From Paraphysomonas bandaiensis (lineage: Eukaryota; Chrysophyceae): a stretch of DNA of 64,000 bases. The translations under genes were made by a program, and so were the position numbers. Shown here piece after piece: positions 1 to 12,000 of this stretch (its first letter is position 1; every line of letters begins with the position of its first letter). The notes under the pieces were generated by a model. It had not been told where the DNA came from, made no database searches, and was given only the letters and a program-made list of their open reading frames with translations. The stretch is from assembly GCA_965644295.1 (NCBI GenBank), contig CBFFRP010000283.1:17799-81798 (forward strand), read 5' to 3'.

Positions 1-224
1 ATGTATCATCACTCATAGTTCTCATCATTATTCTTCATATATAGTTCTCAATATAACTGTTATCAGTTATAACTTTGTCCATTTCAGTTAAATCAATTCA
101 TATATCAATATATAGAATATAGTGAGTTCATCTTAGCATTGCTATATAATGTCATTGTGCTCACGAACTGTGATTTCAAACTTATGAAATGTACAAGATC
201 AAGCACATACAACGAGAGATCATG

Positions 225-690
225 GTATAAAATAACCCAATATTCTGGGGAAAAATACCGGAGATATTTCTCCGGGAAACTAACGTGAGCCGCAAACATA
301 GACAGCAGATATTGTTCTGCCCACTCACAGCTGAATGCTTGTGTGGTACAAGGGGCATAATAGTGTCAATTGTGTAGACGTCTTTGGGCCTTGACAAACA
401 GGAATAGGGGAATGGACCCACCTCAAGGGTAACGGTATTGGGATGCCTGCTGAAGTCAAGCATCCAGGATGTCCACCTTAAGGACTCAAAAAACCGAAGT
501 CAACAGATGTCAGGTATATCAACATGCTGCTTGCTCACTGCGTTTGAGTCTTTGATTGATAGAGCGGAGGTGATTGCACCTTGATGCTTGCGGTGACGCA
601 TAATCAGCTTTTGTAGCGTTAAATAGTAGGATATCAAAGTTAAGCACTGACTCATAAACGCCTACAATGTATTGATAATAAGAAGACATT
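225..690 (+). repeat. Retroelement 3' tail, copy 1
   Basis: Non-coding repeat. Positions about 240-480 match 31740-31970 closely (shared blocks such as AACGTGAGCCGCAAACATAG and CTGCTGAAGTCAAGCATCC). From about 565 it carries the tail GATTGCACC..GCTTGCGGTGACGCA..GTAGCGTTAAATAGTAGGATA, which also ends the LINE at 4161-8631 and the copies near 3980, 19385 and 51795. The end near 690 (AATAAGAAGACATTAA) matches the 3' ends of the others. I infer a 5'-truncated copy, or a non-autonomous element using the LINE machinery. Confidence 0.75.
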
Positions 691-1941
691 AACTGCTATT
701 GTTATCAACTTCATAATATTATATTGTTCAATACTGTCTGCTGTAAATACTGTATTCTTCAAGTAACGGCTATAATTCAAAACCTTAATATACACCTTTT
801 AATACTCAAAATTGCTATTCTCAACATAATTAATTTAAAATTATGCTAAACTTTCTCATCGTAATCATTGCAACTTGATACTTTGATTAACTGTGTTTCA
901 ATTAATTAGTAATAATAATTACAATAATATTTAACTGTCACAACCTTTTAGTTTAAGCTACAGTATTTAGTTTATTAACTTTAAGCACGACTCTTAAATT
1001 TTTACTCGTTTTGTTTCCAGATATGAGTATATATACACTACTAAAGAAACGCTAACTGATGAAATTCTGCTTGTCATACTCCATACATTATTTTATGGTC
1101 AAATACCTCCATTGAAAACACATATAGCGTTAAAGTTCTTTGCTACATTTTTCAACAAACTACGATATATATGGCATGACTAATTACTTTTATGAGACAA
1201 CTATTTACGATAGTATAAATATTTAACCACGGGAAATAAGGAGGCATGAGTTTTTGAAAACTTAAGATTAGATTGTATAGCTATTAGTAACTTGCTCACT
1301 GTAAGAAGAAATAGATGTTTCCTGATTAACATTAAGAAAGAAAATGAGAAGTCATATTGTTTTAAATCAATGGTATGTACACTGTGTGTAGATCAACTCA
1401 AACAATAAACCCCCAAATTTATATATATATTAGCTTCAACAAAATGTAATACAATTTGGAGTATTTGATGGTCAGTTTTGAATAGTTGAGCGAGTCTACA
1501 AATGTGTAATGTGTAATATAATGAAATCACATACAAATGACTGTCAACATTATAATTAAGACAGAAAAGGGCTTCTGTTGAACCGAATATTGAAGTTGAA
1601 TTTCTATATTTGCCCGTGCTAATATGAGCGTTCTGTTGATACAAAATCAGGTCAAAGAAAAGCTTTTTTGAGCCAAAATGGGGATAAGATGTTAACGTAT
1701 TTTAAAATAATTTTCTTTCCAACTACATTTTGCTATTAATAACTTACTATCTTACTATCACAACATACAGAGCTCAGTTAGAAAGTATTGATTTTCACCG
1801 TAGAAATTGTGCATATTATGTAGTGTGCGAACATATCTCTTGAGTATAACATAACTCTGTAACACAATACCAATCATTTCGTTTATACAAACATTTGTAC
1901 ACAAACTCTAAATACAATACGATAAGTGCTAAACTTTATGA
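691..1941. other. AT-rich non-coding stretch
   Basis: About 1.25 kb, AT-rich, with only short ORFs that lack codon structure or recognisable motifs. It probably includes the 3' flank of the minus-strand dioxygenase gene. I see no RNA gene or repeat here. Confidence 0.6.
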
Positions 1942-2796
1942 TCAAGTATCACTACTGCAGGAATCGTCTGACGCAGTACAATTATTTTCGGGTGCAGCAA
2001 AGCAAAAAACAGTCCTTTTCTGGTGTTGAGAATCTGTTTGCACAGAAGGACCAGTCCCATTCGCCCAGAAGGTTAGAGCCATTCGCTCTCTAAAGCAAGG
2101 TAACACAGCATGATCGACCAATTCGCTGCGAAAGACAACCAGTCTCCCAAATAGCGGATCTATATCGTAGCCATTAACTCCCCAGAAATTGAATGGCGCG
2201 CCAGTATTATCAAGTAGTATACCGGGCTTCGTGAATACCCGCAACCTACCCCCATCCTCTGGTTCCCAATCCTTGTTCAGGTAAAACAAACATGTGAGTT
2301 GGCGGGAGCTAATAACTTCAAGTGAATCCGAATGATCGGACTTAGTGGAGGACGACTTAGGGAAGGCGTCTCTGTGTCGGTTATACCCCTCACCTTTACC
2401 CGGATACACTGCAAATTGTATACTATAATCAGAAGTAAGACCAAGAGTGTCCTTCATAACACTACACTCATTAATTATAGTACGAACAAATCGATCCACA
2501 GCAGAGAGCCTCAGCTCCTGACACAACTCTGGTGTAACCCAGCATAAAGAATCACCACGGATATTCTCATCTCCCCATATCTGATCCCCTTTATTCATTC
2601 TTGCTTGATGTAAGTGTTGTTTTAACAGCTGGACCTCATCCAGTACACTCTCTGCTAAATCGTCAAAAACATTGTCCTTTATGACTACACATGGACTTGT
2701 ATCAGTTGATGATGCGGTAAGAACATCAATATCCTCATTGGAAAACATTTTACCGCTCATGACTATATAGCAGTGTCTGTAGACGGCGCTTCTCAC
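1942..2796 (-). CDS. 2-oxoglutarate/Fe(II) dioxygenase, prolyl 4-hydroxylase type
   Basis: Intronless 284-residue ORF with the jelly-roll core of the prolyl 4-hydroxylase family, closest in style to the PHD/EGLN type. The iron triad is visible: H141 and D143 in NRHRDAF, and H229 in LVDHAV. R238 in RERMALTFW is placed to bind 2-oxoglutarate. The stretch LTCLFYLNKDWEPEDGGRLRVF (residues 167-188) is the typical core strand pair preceding the second histidine. Family knowledge says such enzymes hydroxylate proline on a protein substrate using O2; the substrate here is unknown. There is no signal peptide, so a cytosolic or nuclear role is likely. The start could instead be M13. The C-terminal tail is Ser/Asp/Cys-rich and looks unstructured. 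Confidence 0.85.
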   Translation of the reverse strand: MRSAVYRHCYIVMSGKMFSNEDIDVLTASSTDTSPCVVIKDNVFDDLAESVLDEVQLLKQHLHQARMNKGDQIWGDENIRGDSLCWVTPELCQELRLSAVDRFVRTIINECSVMKDTLGLTSDYSIQFAVYPGKGEGYNRHRDAFPKSSSTKSDHSDSLEVISSRQLTCLFYLNKDWEPEDGGRLRVFTKPGILLDNTGAPFNFWGVNGYDIDPLFGRLVVFRSELVDHAVLPCFRERMALTFWANGTGPSVQTDSQHQKRTVFCFAAPENNCTASDDSCSSDT

Positions 2797-3944
2797 TGCA
2801 TGTTCTGAACGACATAATCAGCAATCAGTCATATGTCTAGATGTCCAGTATGTGTATCTATCACTATACTACACCAGTACATAGTTATGGGTTTATGGTA
2901 TACTGTTGTATACATATACGGCATACTGGTATACGCACACCTTCATGCCAACACCACAGCACAACAACACTGCTATATACATGTACATATCCCGCTGATA
3001 TATGGACATCATATATTGAGACGGTCTAGTCTACAAGGCAGTAGATACCAAGGCACAGTAAGTTTACTACAGCAAAGCATCATCATAATCTGAAGATTGT
3101 GAAAGCAAGGTTCTAGCTGCTTTGCTATAGTAAATTTACAATGCGTGACCTTCTACTAGCCCACATACATTCCTTACGTAGCATTATTGTTGTGATTTCA
3201 ATGACCTGAAAACAAGATCAGGGAGTAGACATGTGGTAAAGCCGTTACCACACATGGCCTCGGTCATTGACCATACAGGTACTCGGTATGACATAGTGAG
3301 CAAGTAGAGGAGATGGTTTATACTCTGACATTTGTGCTGACTTCAGGATTGTTGAGCCCTTCAGGTGAACTCATCCCGTATGCTTGTTTTGTCAAAGCCC
3401 AAAGGAGTTACACATGATATACTTATTTGTGTATCTTGCAATATATAAGCATTTATCTGTGAACATGTGAACTAGTATCTGCTGTGTTAGTTTTCCAAAT
3501 AGAATCATTTCCGTACGTACCCCAGAAAACTACGAATAGTTATGACTCCCCATTTATACTTGTCTCACACAAATGGTGTTGTCGAGGTTAGCACTTGTCG
3601 AGCATGTAGAAGTAACTGTTAATTTTTCTATTGTAGCATTTCATGTTTAGATATGTTCTAAATTTCTGATAAGTCCTTCAACTTACATTTTCGAATATTT
3701 CTCTGCTTCTTCGTTTTGGTCAATAACGTGCTTGTACTCGTACTTGTATCACTGTATGTCTTCAACGTATAAGTCGAATATATACGTGTACTTTTGGACT
3801 TCTGCAGATCAACTCGTGATGGTTTCCCAGGGACATTGGTTAAGAATAGGTGATTTTTGCTTCTGTATCTTGTTCTTATTATTTATTTTTTGAGAATATA
3901 TCTGAAAAACATTTTAATTAGAAGCAAGTTTGTGCGTCTAAATT
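2797..3944. other. Intergenic, no gene seen
   Basis: About 1.1 kb upstream of the dioxygenase. Two overlapping short ORFs near 2833-3093 have no domain and no support. Nothing else is recognised. Confidence 0.55.
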
Positions 3945-4115
3945 TAGTTCACCTTAAGGACAGTGAGCGAAAGTGGTTGCCTTTGGTGCTTGTGGTGACG
4001 CACAAGCGCAAATAGTAGGATATCAAACTTGAGCACTAGTTAGTTAAATTGTTTTGCTACATTAGTTCTGACTCTTACACCTTACACGCCTGTTGCTAAT
4101 AATCAGACATTCATT
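3945..4115 (+). repeat. Retroelement 3' tail, copy 2
   Basis: Short plus-strand copy of the shared tail: GCGAAAGTGGTTGCC, TTTGGTGCTTGTGGTGACGC, AATAGTAGGATATCAAACTT, ending near TTGCTAATAATCAGACATTC. It faces the 3' end of the minus-strand LINE that starts at 4161, so two related tails sit tail to tail about 45 bp apart. Confidence 0.7.
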
Positions 4116-4147
4116 ACTCAGTAACTGAGTAAATTAAGCCGTTTAAA

Positions 4148-4160
4148 GACTTGAATTATT
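4148..4160. repeat. Target-site duplication, left copy
   Basis: GACTTGAATTATT. The identical 13-mer occurs at 8632-8644, exactly bracketing the LINE. This is the signature of target-primed insertion and suggests a fairly recent event. Confidence 0.75.
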
Positions 4161-7100
4161 TATTGAATGTCTTTTTATTTAGCAATAGGCGTTAAAAACC
4201 CGTTCCGATATAGCGGCTAGTTGAATACTAGTCTACTAGTTAGACCTCTACCCATAACTAATCAGCGCAAATTCTATTATCCTACTATTTAACGCTACAG
4301 AAGCTGCTTGTGCGTCGCCGCAAGCACCAAGGTGCAACCACTTCCGTTCTTGATGTTGTGTGTGAGTTCGCCCTGCTCGTGTGTCTGAGGACTCACTGGC
4401 GCGTGTTGTCCGGGGGTCTCCCCTTGGGATACGGTTCCGCCTGACTCTGAGGTACCGGGTTCTGTATTAAGGTCCTGAGTGTACCGAGCACTAGATGTGT
4501 GGACTGAGAGGTTGATGGTGTGGTGGAATGTGGCGGTGTCGCCATGCACCGTTTGGGCGTTGGGCATAGGTGGAGTTGCCGGAGACGTCGTCGCCTTTGT
4601 CTAGGGCCTGTTGGTTTCATACGGTCCGTTGCTATGGTCCTCTGTGTATGGTTGGTAGGGTTCAGAGGTACGGTGGGCGGTGTTCCAGTCTCGGTTCGTC
4701 TGTGGATTCCTAGTAATCTTAGCACCCTTGGGCGTTTCCGTTTCTGTCTGTGGTTTGGACTCGGCCGCGGTAGTAGCCTTGGGGGGCCTTTCCGTAGGGT
4801 CACGTATCTTCTTCCGCGATCTTGGATCATGAGCTTTGCTGCAGCGAACAGCGGTAGCAGTAATTTGATGATCGCTGATTCGATGCTGCGCAGTCCTTGG
4901 GATGTCAGTGATTCATGGATGTGATCTCCAAAAACCATTTCAAGCTGTGTCATTGTGATGGTACCCGTCCAGAATCTCTCCACCTGTGGCACGGAAGGGT
5001 TCCAGGCCCTGCTGGAGAGTCGCTGGAGTACAGTGGTGGTCCATTGGGGTAATTCCGGATTCCTCATTTCTTCTAGGAGCGCGTTTTTGTGGCTGTGAAA
5101 TGCAGACTCCCTTATCTGCGTTATGGTGTCGTTTGTGCAGTCTAGACACATATGCTTGAGTGAGTCTAGTCTAAATCCGCAGTCAGAGCATACGGCTTTA
5201 GCCATGTCGAGTCCGTGTTTGGTTTTCGCCCGGTTTCTTCCTATGCTGAAGGATTTGTCCCATGTCAGTGCTGCATTTAGTACTCTTTGGCGCAGGTGGG
5301 AGCTCACTTTGTCCTTTGATGGTCCACCATCTGCTTGCGCCAGTTTGCGCGGAAGTAGTGCTCCGCTGTCTTTCCAGTATCCAGGAGCCCGGTCGGGATT
5401 GTGACCGTAGCGTTGGTCTCGGAGAGCTGTATATGCCTCCAGCGTCCGTTGATTACGGAGGGATTGGAAATCCGTGAGCAGGGGGCTAGTGCGATACGGC
5501 CGTCGTTCCCCAGTTAGGCGCCAGTGCCATAAACCCTCGGTGAGTATTCTCTCGATGGCTTGGTCCACTTCCATGTTACAGACAGTGTAGTTTTGTCGTC
5601 CGAGTAGTCGATCTACCTCAAGCCAGTCCCCTCCTGCTACTGCGTCGGCAATGTAAATTCCTTTGTCTTCATATGTCCATTCAGACTCATCAGAGGTGCG
5701 TCGTTCGGGGTGTGATCGGACCCAGGCTACTGTCCTTGTGCAATCGTTATTTGCTGCAATGCTTTCGAGCAGTACACCTTTGGCACGATGCCCCAGTGCC
5801 CGACGTCTGGCGGAGAGTGCTTCGTGTGTGCGTATGCAGACGGCCTTACAGTCCGTATTTATCGGTATGTGTGATGGGAGTCGCGCAGACAGTATAAGCG
5901 CCATTGCTGCTCCCATGAGCTCGTATGCATACGGGCCAAGTCCAGGCACGTCGCTGAAGGGTGTCTCTAATCGCAGTATTTTTGTTGTACCGTTCTTCCA
6001 TTCATCCTCCGGGGGGAGCCAGACTGCCGCCGCTCCTCCATAATGTGCCCATCTTGTACGTGGGTTTACATGCGTAATGCGGCGCGGGGATAGGGCTGTA
6101 GGCGTGTATGAGCCGTCGGTGAAGATTGCCTGATATGTATCCGCGGTTACATCATCCAGTTCTAATGTGCGGATAATGTTGATCAGGGTGTTGGTATCTT
6201 GAGGTTCCGGACTGTCGGGTTGTTGGAGAGTAAGGCCAACCTCCGTACCCCATTCCCGCAGAATTAAGGCAAAGTGGTGGTAGTTTGGGTACGGCGCGAT
6301 AGTCTGTGTTAGGAGAAAGTGCGCTGCGTCACCGGCATCACCGCCTAGGATTATGGCGCGCTGTAGGGAGCCCCATTTTTGTTCTTGAGCGGAGTCTGAG
6401 AAGCGTTTCATTCCAAGTCCATTATGCCTGAGAGAGAGGTAGATCATTTCCGTGGGGTAACCAGGACTCAGGCTTAGTGCTTTCCTGTAAAGGTTTGCGC
6501 ACGTTGAATCGATGTTCTTGTAATATTGCAGGGGCCAAGAAGCCTTGGTGGCCTTGTAAAGTAGAGTGGGTATGATTTGGGTCTCTATAACCATGACTTT
6601 GCAACCCGCTGAGGCGTGCCTGATCCCAAGGTGTGTGCCCGCTGCCTTTAGGTAGTTTGTACACCAATTGTATGAGTCCGTGTCTGTAGGTGTTAGTGGT
6701 AGATCCGCCCCCAAATAGTGTATCGATTCATGAGTCGTTTGTATTGGTACAGGTTGGGGTCTCCAATACCAGTCATATAAGGTAATGTGTCCGGTTTGTT
6801 TGACCTGGGCTAGATTTTCCCGTAGGTGAGGGAAAAAAGTGCAGATAACCTTAGGTACCGAGAGTTCCATTCCCGAGAAGCTGCAGAACGCCGACATTCG
6901 TATCGCCGTTTCCTGGGCTTGAGTGATAGACACATCTATGGTGGTGATGTCATCCGCGAAGGAGACTTTTTTCTTTGAGTTCGGGGTCAGTAGGAGTGGT
7001 GATGGTGTAAGACAGATTGCTCTAAGATCTAGGTCTAACCATGTAAGAAGGATATCGTGTAGCGCCACCCAGGCACAAGTGGATTCGGTTCCCCCCTGTG

Positions 7101-8631
7101 TGATTCCTCTCACGGCCTCAAATCCGAGTACGAACTGTGCAAGGAAGTGTCCGTCGGTAGCTAGAAGTTCTGCCAACGAGCGTGGCTCCATGTTGTTCGC
7201 CATGAACGGCGTCCATGGGAATGTGAGACCCCCAGCGTCTAATTCTCCAAACCATTCAACCACAGCATCGGGGACACCTAGCCGAGCCCATGCAAGTTTC
7301 ATTAGATTAGGTGTTATGGAGTCGAATGCTTTTTTGAAGTCCCAGAGCGTGCAGATGTGTTGGGCATTGTGACGTCTGGCTGCCTCTGAGGCCGCTAGAA
7401 CCCTTAAAATGGCCGTGTCTGTGCCATTTCTCCAGCGATATCCATGTTGGGACGGGTGTAGGATCTGCTGTTCCTCCCACAGACTGTGAGTATCCTGTGG
7501 GAGATTATTCTTGTCAGAATTTTCCGTGATATTTCGAGCAGACCGATCGGTCGAAGGTTGGAAAAAGAGGGTTCTCCTGGTTTCTTGAGTATGGGGGTCA
7601 TTACTCTGTCTCTCCACCAAGTAGGCACGTGTTTGTGCTTCCAGAGCGACTTGATAAGGGTGAATGCTTCCTGTTGTATGGCTGGAGGCCAGGATTTGAC
7701 CATGTTGGATGAGACCATGGAGGGTCCGGGAGCCCGGTTGAAGGATATGGAATGTAGGGTGGAGTAGAATTCTTCGTGCGTGATGTCCTTCTCTAAAGCC
7801 TTTCCGAGTAGGTCCGCCATTTCTGGTTTAACTTTAGTGCATAGTGCACGTCGTAGTCCGTGTTGTAGGGTAAAGGGTATGTGCGAGCACGGATGGAGGG
7901 GCTCCTGGGAAGTCACCGATTGAGGGTCAAGGAGGGTTTTCCACCAGTTGGGGTCGTCCTGTAGTCTTTGTGCGACTGGGTCCAGTCCTGCAGGTTCCGC
8001 GTGGTGGTCTCGAAAGTGTTTGTTGATTCCTTCGTGGATGTCTTGCGGGGTAGTGAGAAGTGTCCCGTCAGTAGTTCTCACTGTCGTTAGTCGAAGTGGC
8101 GTTTTGATTTTGAGTCCTATCTTCTGCAGTACTGCTTGTAGTCTTCTCTGTTCTAGTAATGCTTCCATTTGGTTTGTACGGTCTGTGAGCCTCTTGCGCA
8201 TCTCCGTCCTGTCTCGTCCGTGCAAGAGTCCTCGCATTCGAATCACAATGTGTAGAAGGTTCTTCTTGGTGACTTGTTTGGCAGTCCAGCTCAGAATGGC
8301 TCTGGGGTCTGCTGATCGGTAATCATTCCTGAAGTTGATGTCGGCTATTCCTTTCGCAGGTCCCGTGGAGTTTTGGAGGTACGAGTTCCCGCGCTCCTGC
8401 CAGGCGGTGATGAGCGCGTGGATCGGATTGCGTAATGGGGATCCACGCCATCCGTGTCTTTTATATCCAGCTGAGTTAAACATTTTCTGAACTATCTTTA
8501 TTACCATGACCATCCCTTCTTGAATTACCCTCATTTCCGGGGAGAAACCATCTTTAAAATGTGAACGAAGTCGCTGACACCGGTCATGGAGCCTCGTGCG
8601 ACGGCTGTAGCGGGGACCCTTTGCTGTAAGC
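4161..8631 (-). mobile_element. 5'-truncated non-LTR retrotransposon (LINE)
   Basis: Minus-strand element bounded by a 13-bp target duplication. It contains reverse transcriptase, a ribonuclease H domain and a C-terminal Cys-rich region, followed by a 3' UTR (about 4393 down to 4161) that ends in the tail repeated elsewhere in this window. No endonuclease domain is present: the open frame runs back in phase to about 8625 and meets the duplication, so the 5' part was lost at insertion. Base composition is more GC-rich than the flanks. Related fossils lie at 18565-19600 and 49925-51985. Confidence 0.88.
4393..8625 (-). pseudogene. LINE ORF: reverse transcriptase plus RNase H, frameshifted
   Basis: Two overlapping frames make one polyprotein. 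Upstream frame (about 8625-7404): thumbless N-terminal part and the first RT blocks (WWRDRVMTPILKKPGEPSF, LRPIGLLEISRKILTRII). Downstream frame (to 4393): the next RT block (ILHPSQHGYRWRNG), the catalytic FADD box near 6950, then RNase H with TDGS, the YELMGA glutamate, NTDCKA and IADAVA acidic residues, then a Cys-containing region (CSDCG, MCLDC). The switch must occur near 7480-7487, at AGTCTGTGGGAGG, where one base is missing or two are extra. I read this as a disabling frameshift. A programmed shift is less likely because the two frames otherwise abut inside a conserved RT block. Confidence 0.85.
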
Positions 8632-8644
8632 GACTTGAATTATT
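8632..8644. repeat. Target-site duplication, right copy
   Basis: GACTTGAATTATT, identical to 4148-4160. It lies directly against the truncated 5' end of the LINE. Confidence 0.75.
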
Positions 8645-9096
8645 ACTATGAGACATAAGACTATAGATCCGTCACATTTTATTTCATATGTAAGGCTAAT
8701 CGGGTAATCTTGCCAATCCTTTTAGTACCTGATGATTCTATATATAATAAGTCCGTAGAGTTACATGGAGTAATGATTCTTCGTACATGATGGTTTAACA
8801 CTTAACACAGTACACAGAACCGCTATAGGCATATATATTATATATCTATTGAGGTTGTCCGTAGTGTTCCATCAACTTATTGGACATTGGACACCCTCAT
8901 CAGTCCTTAGCACATTCAGATTTTTGCACAGATAAACTACATTTGCGGTTAATAAGTTAAGATATACTTCTCTGTAAAAGTTGCAATCCATCATGACAGG
9001 CACGTAAAGATAAACAACAACATAAATCAACAGCAGAGAGTCTCTACCCAGAACAAATATAGCAGTCAAAATATTTCACTAAATATAAACATGAGT
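8645..9096. other. Intergenic, no gene seen
   Basis: AT-rich spacer between the LINE and the 3' end of the annealing-helicase gene. One short minus-strand ORF (8872-9069) has no recognisable feature. Confidence 0.5.
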
Positions 9097-12000
9097 CTAA
9101 TCGATGGATCGAGTGCTTTTACTCATACCACTACTAGTCTTTGCATTCTGCGGGACAGGTAAATTAATTTCTCCAAGAAATCCAATTCCTGATGCAGAAG
9201 TCGCACCCTTGTTTGAGTTAGCAGAGAATGAATTCAACACTCCTGTTGCTTGTTCTATGGCGCGCTGACTGACTGGTACTGATGATCCCCGCCCGGTGCT
9301 AAATACATGACCGACCTGCAGTCTTTCTGGAGGACAAGCTCTGGGAGGTGACGGCGATGCGTCAGCTTTACGACTGATAGCATGTCCAACGGCTTCCATA
9401 CCATTGGAATTCTTTGATATCGAAGTAGCTGTAACAGGGCCTGACACAGAGGAACCAATCCCTGTGACCGTCTGTTTGGCTAAAGCCCTTGCTCGCTGTT
9501 TCTCTAGCGCGCGGCGCCTATTCTCCTCTATACGAGCCATGGTAGCTGGAGATAGAGGCCTATCGACGGCATTACTAGGAACACTTGAACAAGGAGGAGG
9601 CACTGAAGAAATATAAGTGAATCCCTGCGAACCCGTGGCATCTATCCTACTCGAATTAGATCCCATATTGACATGAGTATTACCCCCACTGTTCACGGAA
9701 TTCGTAATGGAAGCATTGCGTACTCCAGGTTCACCGTGGTCACCGGTCGAGGTGCCCACTGCGCTATTGCTAAAGGAGCCAGTCAAACTGTTACTAAACA
9801 TACTTCGGCTACAACCAGCATCGCCACTATTTTGAGCTGTAGGAATAAACCCATTGCTACTAGCAGCATTCGTCATGGTCTCAATACCATTCTTAGCACT
9901 ACCAGTGGCAGTATTTGTCCCAGTAATATTACGTGCATCTGCATACGTACTACTATCACAACCGGATCCATTATGGATGATATTGACAGATCTAGAGGAA
10001 GCCGAAGGCGGAGCAGGTCCATACACAGCAAAAGGGTTCGCACAAGGAGCGGTAGTTCGCGATACCACAGATGCCGTCTGCTTCTTCTTTTCCACCTCGG
10101 TATTTTTACATGGAGATGTCGAACTCATAAAACTGTCAATGGTCTTTTGTACACAACTATTTCCACTGCTATTGCTATCCTTTACGCCCGTCCGCGTCCC
10201 TGCTACAGACGTTCCATCTCCATCGATACCTGTTGTAGGTCGTCACGTAATCCCTATGTGACACAAAAAACATACCTACTGTAGCTGCTAGCGTCTTGTT
10301 TTTCCGCTGAATTTGCTCCCATCTAAATCATACAAAAGCCATTACCATAATAGGAGATATATGTCAACACAGAGGAACACTCACACGATATCATCCGAAG
10401 TACCTTCGGCTAGAATGTACACTATACGGACACTATCGGATTTCTGACCCAACCTGGATAGAAACCACGTCATCAAACGCACACTTTATACAGCATAAAC
10501 GCAATCACCTATGTATTCTATCCTCTGCTTGCAGCATGTGTCCAGCTCCCCAGTGAAGCTCGGCAAAAACAGCTACGTTGGCGCTGGTGAAGTTGAGACC
10601 CATACCGCATGCCGTAATGCTGAGAAGTGCCACCTCGGTCTACAAAATAACTTGAGCCAAATTGGCAATGCTAACGATCATAATGGACATTGTACACATA
10701 TAGGATACTGTAGTCGTACCTCTCTGTCCGTCTGAAACCGCGATATTAACGCCCCTCTTGCAGTAACCTGAACTGACCCATCTATTCGGATGTAGCGGAC
10801 ATCCATAGCACGCAGGCCCGCCTCTATTGCGTCCATTACTTCAGAATGGTGAGCGAAAACCAGGACTTTACCCCCAATGCTACATGCAGATGGTGTGGTC
10901 GCTGGTGATACAGTGCTGCATGTATCTCTTCGCCCTTTCTTTCTAGGTCCTACACTACTGTTGGAGTAATCCAGCACTTCCCGCCAACTCTTTATAGACT
11001 TTACGTTCTCTTTCCTCTTTGATGTAGTTTGAAAACACTTCCGCCTCCGAGATCGCTGCATAAAAAATATGTCTCCATCATCATCATCGCCTTGCAGTCG
11101 ATGTTTTGATGCCTCATCTTCTTCGTCAGTGTCCTGCAGGCCTTCGTCATCAGCAGAAGGTAAAACTGACGGGGTGCCACGGGGTTCAGTGAGAATATCC
11201 TCCTCCAGCTCAGATACCACGCCCTCCGTTTTGTCTTGCTGATGTATAGACATCTCCTCTTCGTTGCTATTGTCCCATATACCCAGACTATCTCTATTTG
11301 TCAGGTCTATACTAGTGTCGGCCTCCACAGTATTTTCGATTACTTGCTGCAACTGTTCATTCTCCTGTGACCGACGCGCATCCCTTGCCTCCTGCAACAA
11401 GTTTCGCAATTCCCCCATAACTTTCTTGATCTTGCTCATACCCGTGACTCCGCAGAGCTGATTCATCAGTGTTCTACTCTGAGTACGAAGTATTTCAGCG
11501 GTTTCAGCACTATTCGTCGGGTCTTCTGCTGCGGCCTCCGCAACCCTCATCCGTTCCCGCAACTGTTGCAGCTCCCCGACCTTTTCTGCGTCAGGTTTCA
11601 CCCGACGAACTTCGCGCTTCTTGGGAGGTAAACCACGAATTACCTCAGACTTGAGTCGCCGAATCATCACCATGCCTTCTAATACATTTCTGAGCTCCGA
11701 TTCGTTACTCGATCCAGACACGTCCATCTTTGTCCCAAACCTGGGCTTCTTGGGATCGCAGTATCTCGAGGTGAACGCATCATAGTCATTAAATACGCCA
11801 GGTAATAGGCCATTGAGTTGGGTGTACAGTTCAACTGGACGATTTACTGCCGGTGTGCCCGATAGACATATCGCCACCTTGGCTTGCTTTAAAAGTGGCA
11901 AGGCTAGAGTAGTCCGCTTGGCTTCCTTAGACTTCAGTTGATGAGACTCGTCCGCTATCACAATACCGAATCTGCAGGCACTAAAAGTGCCTTCAGAGAC

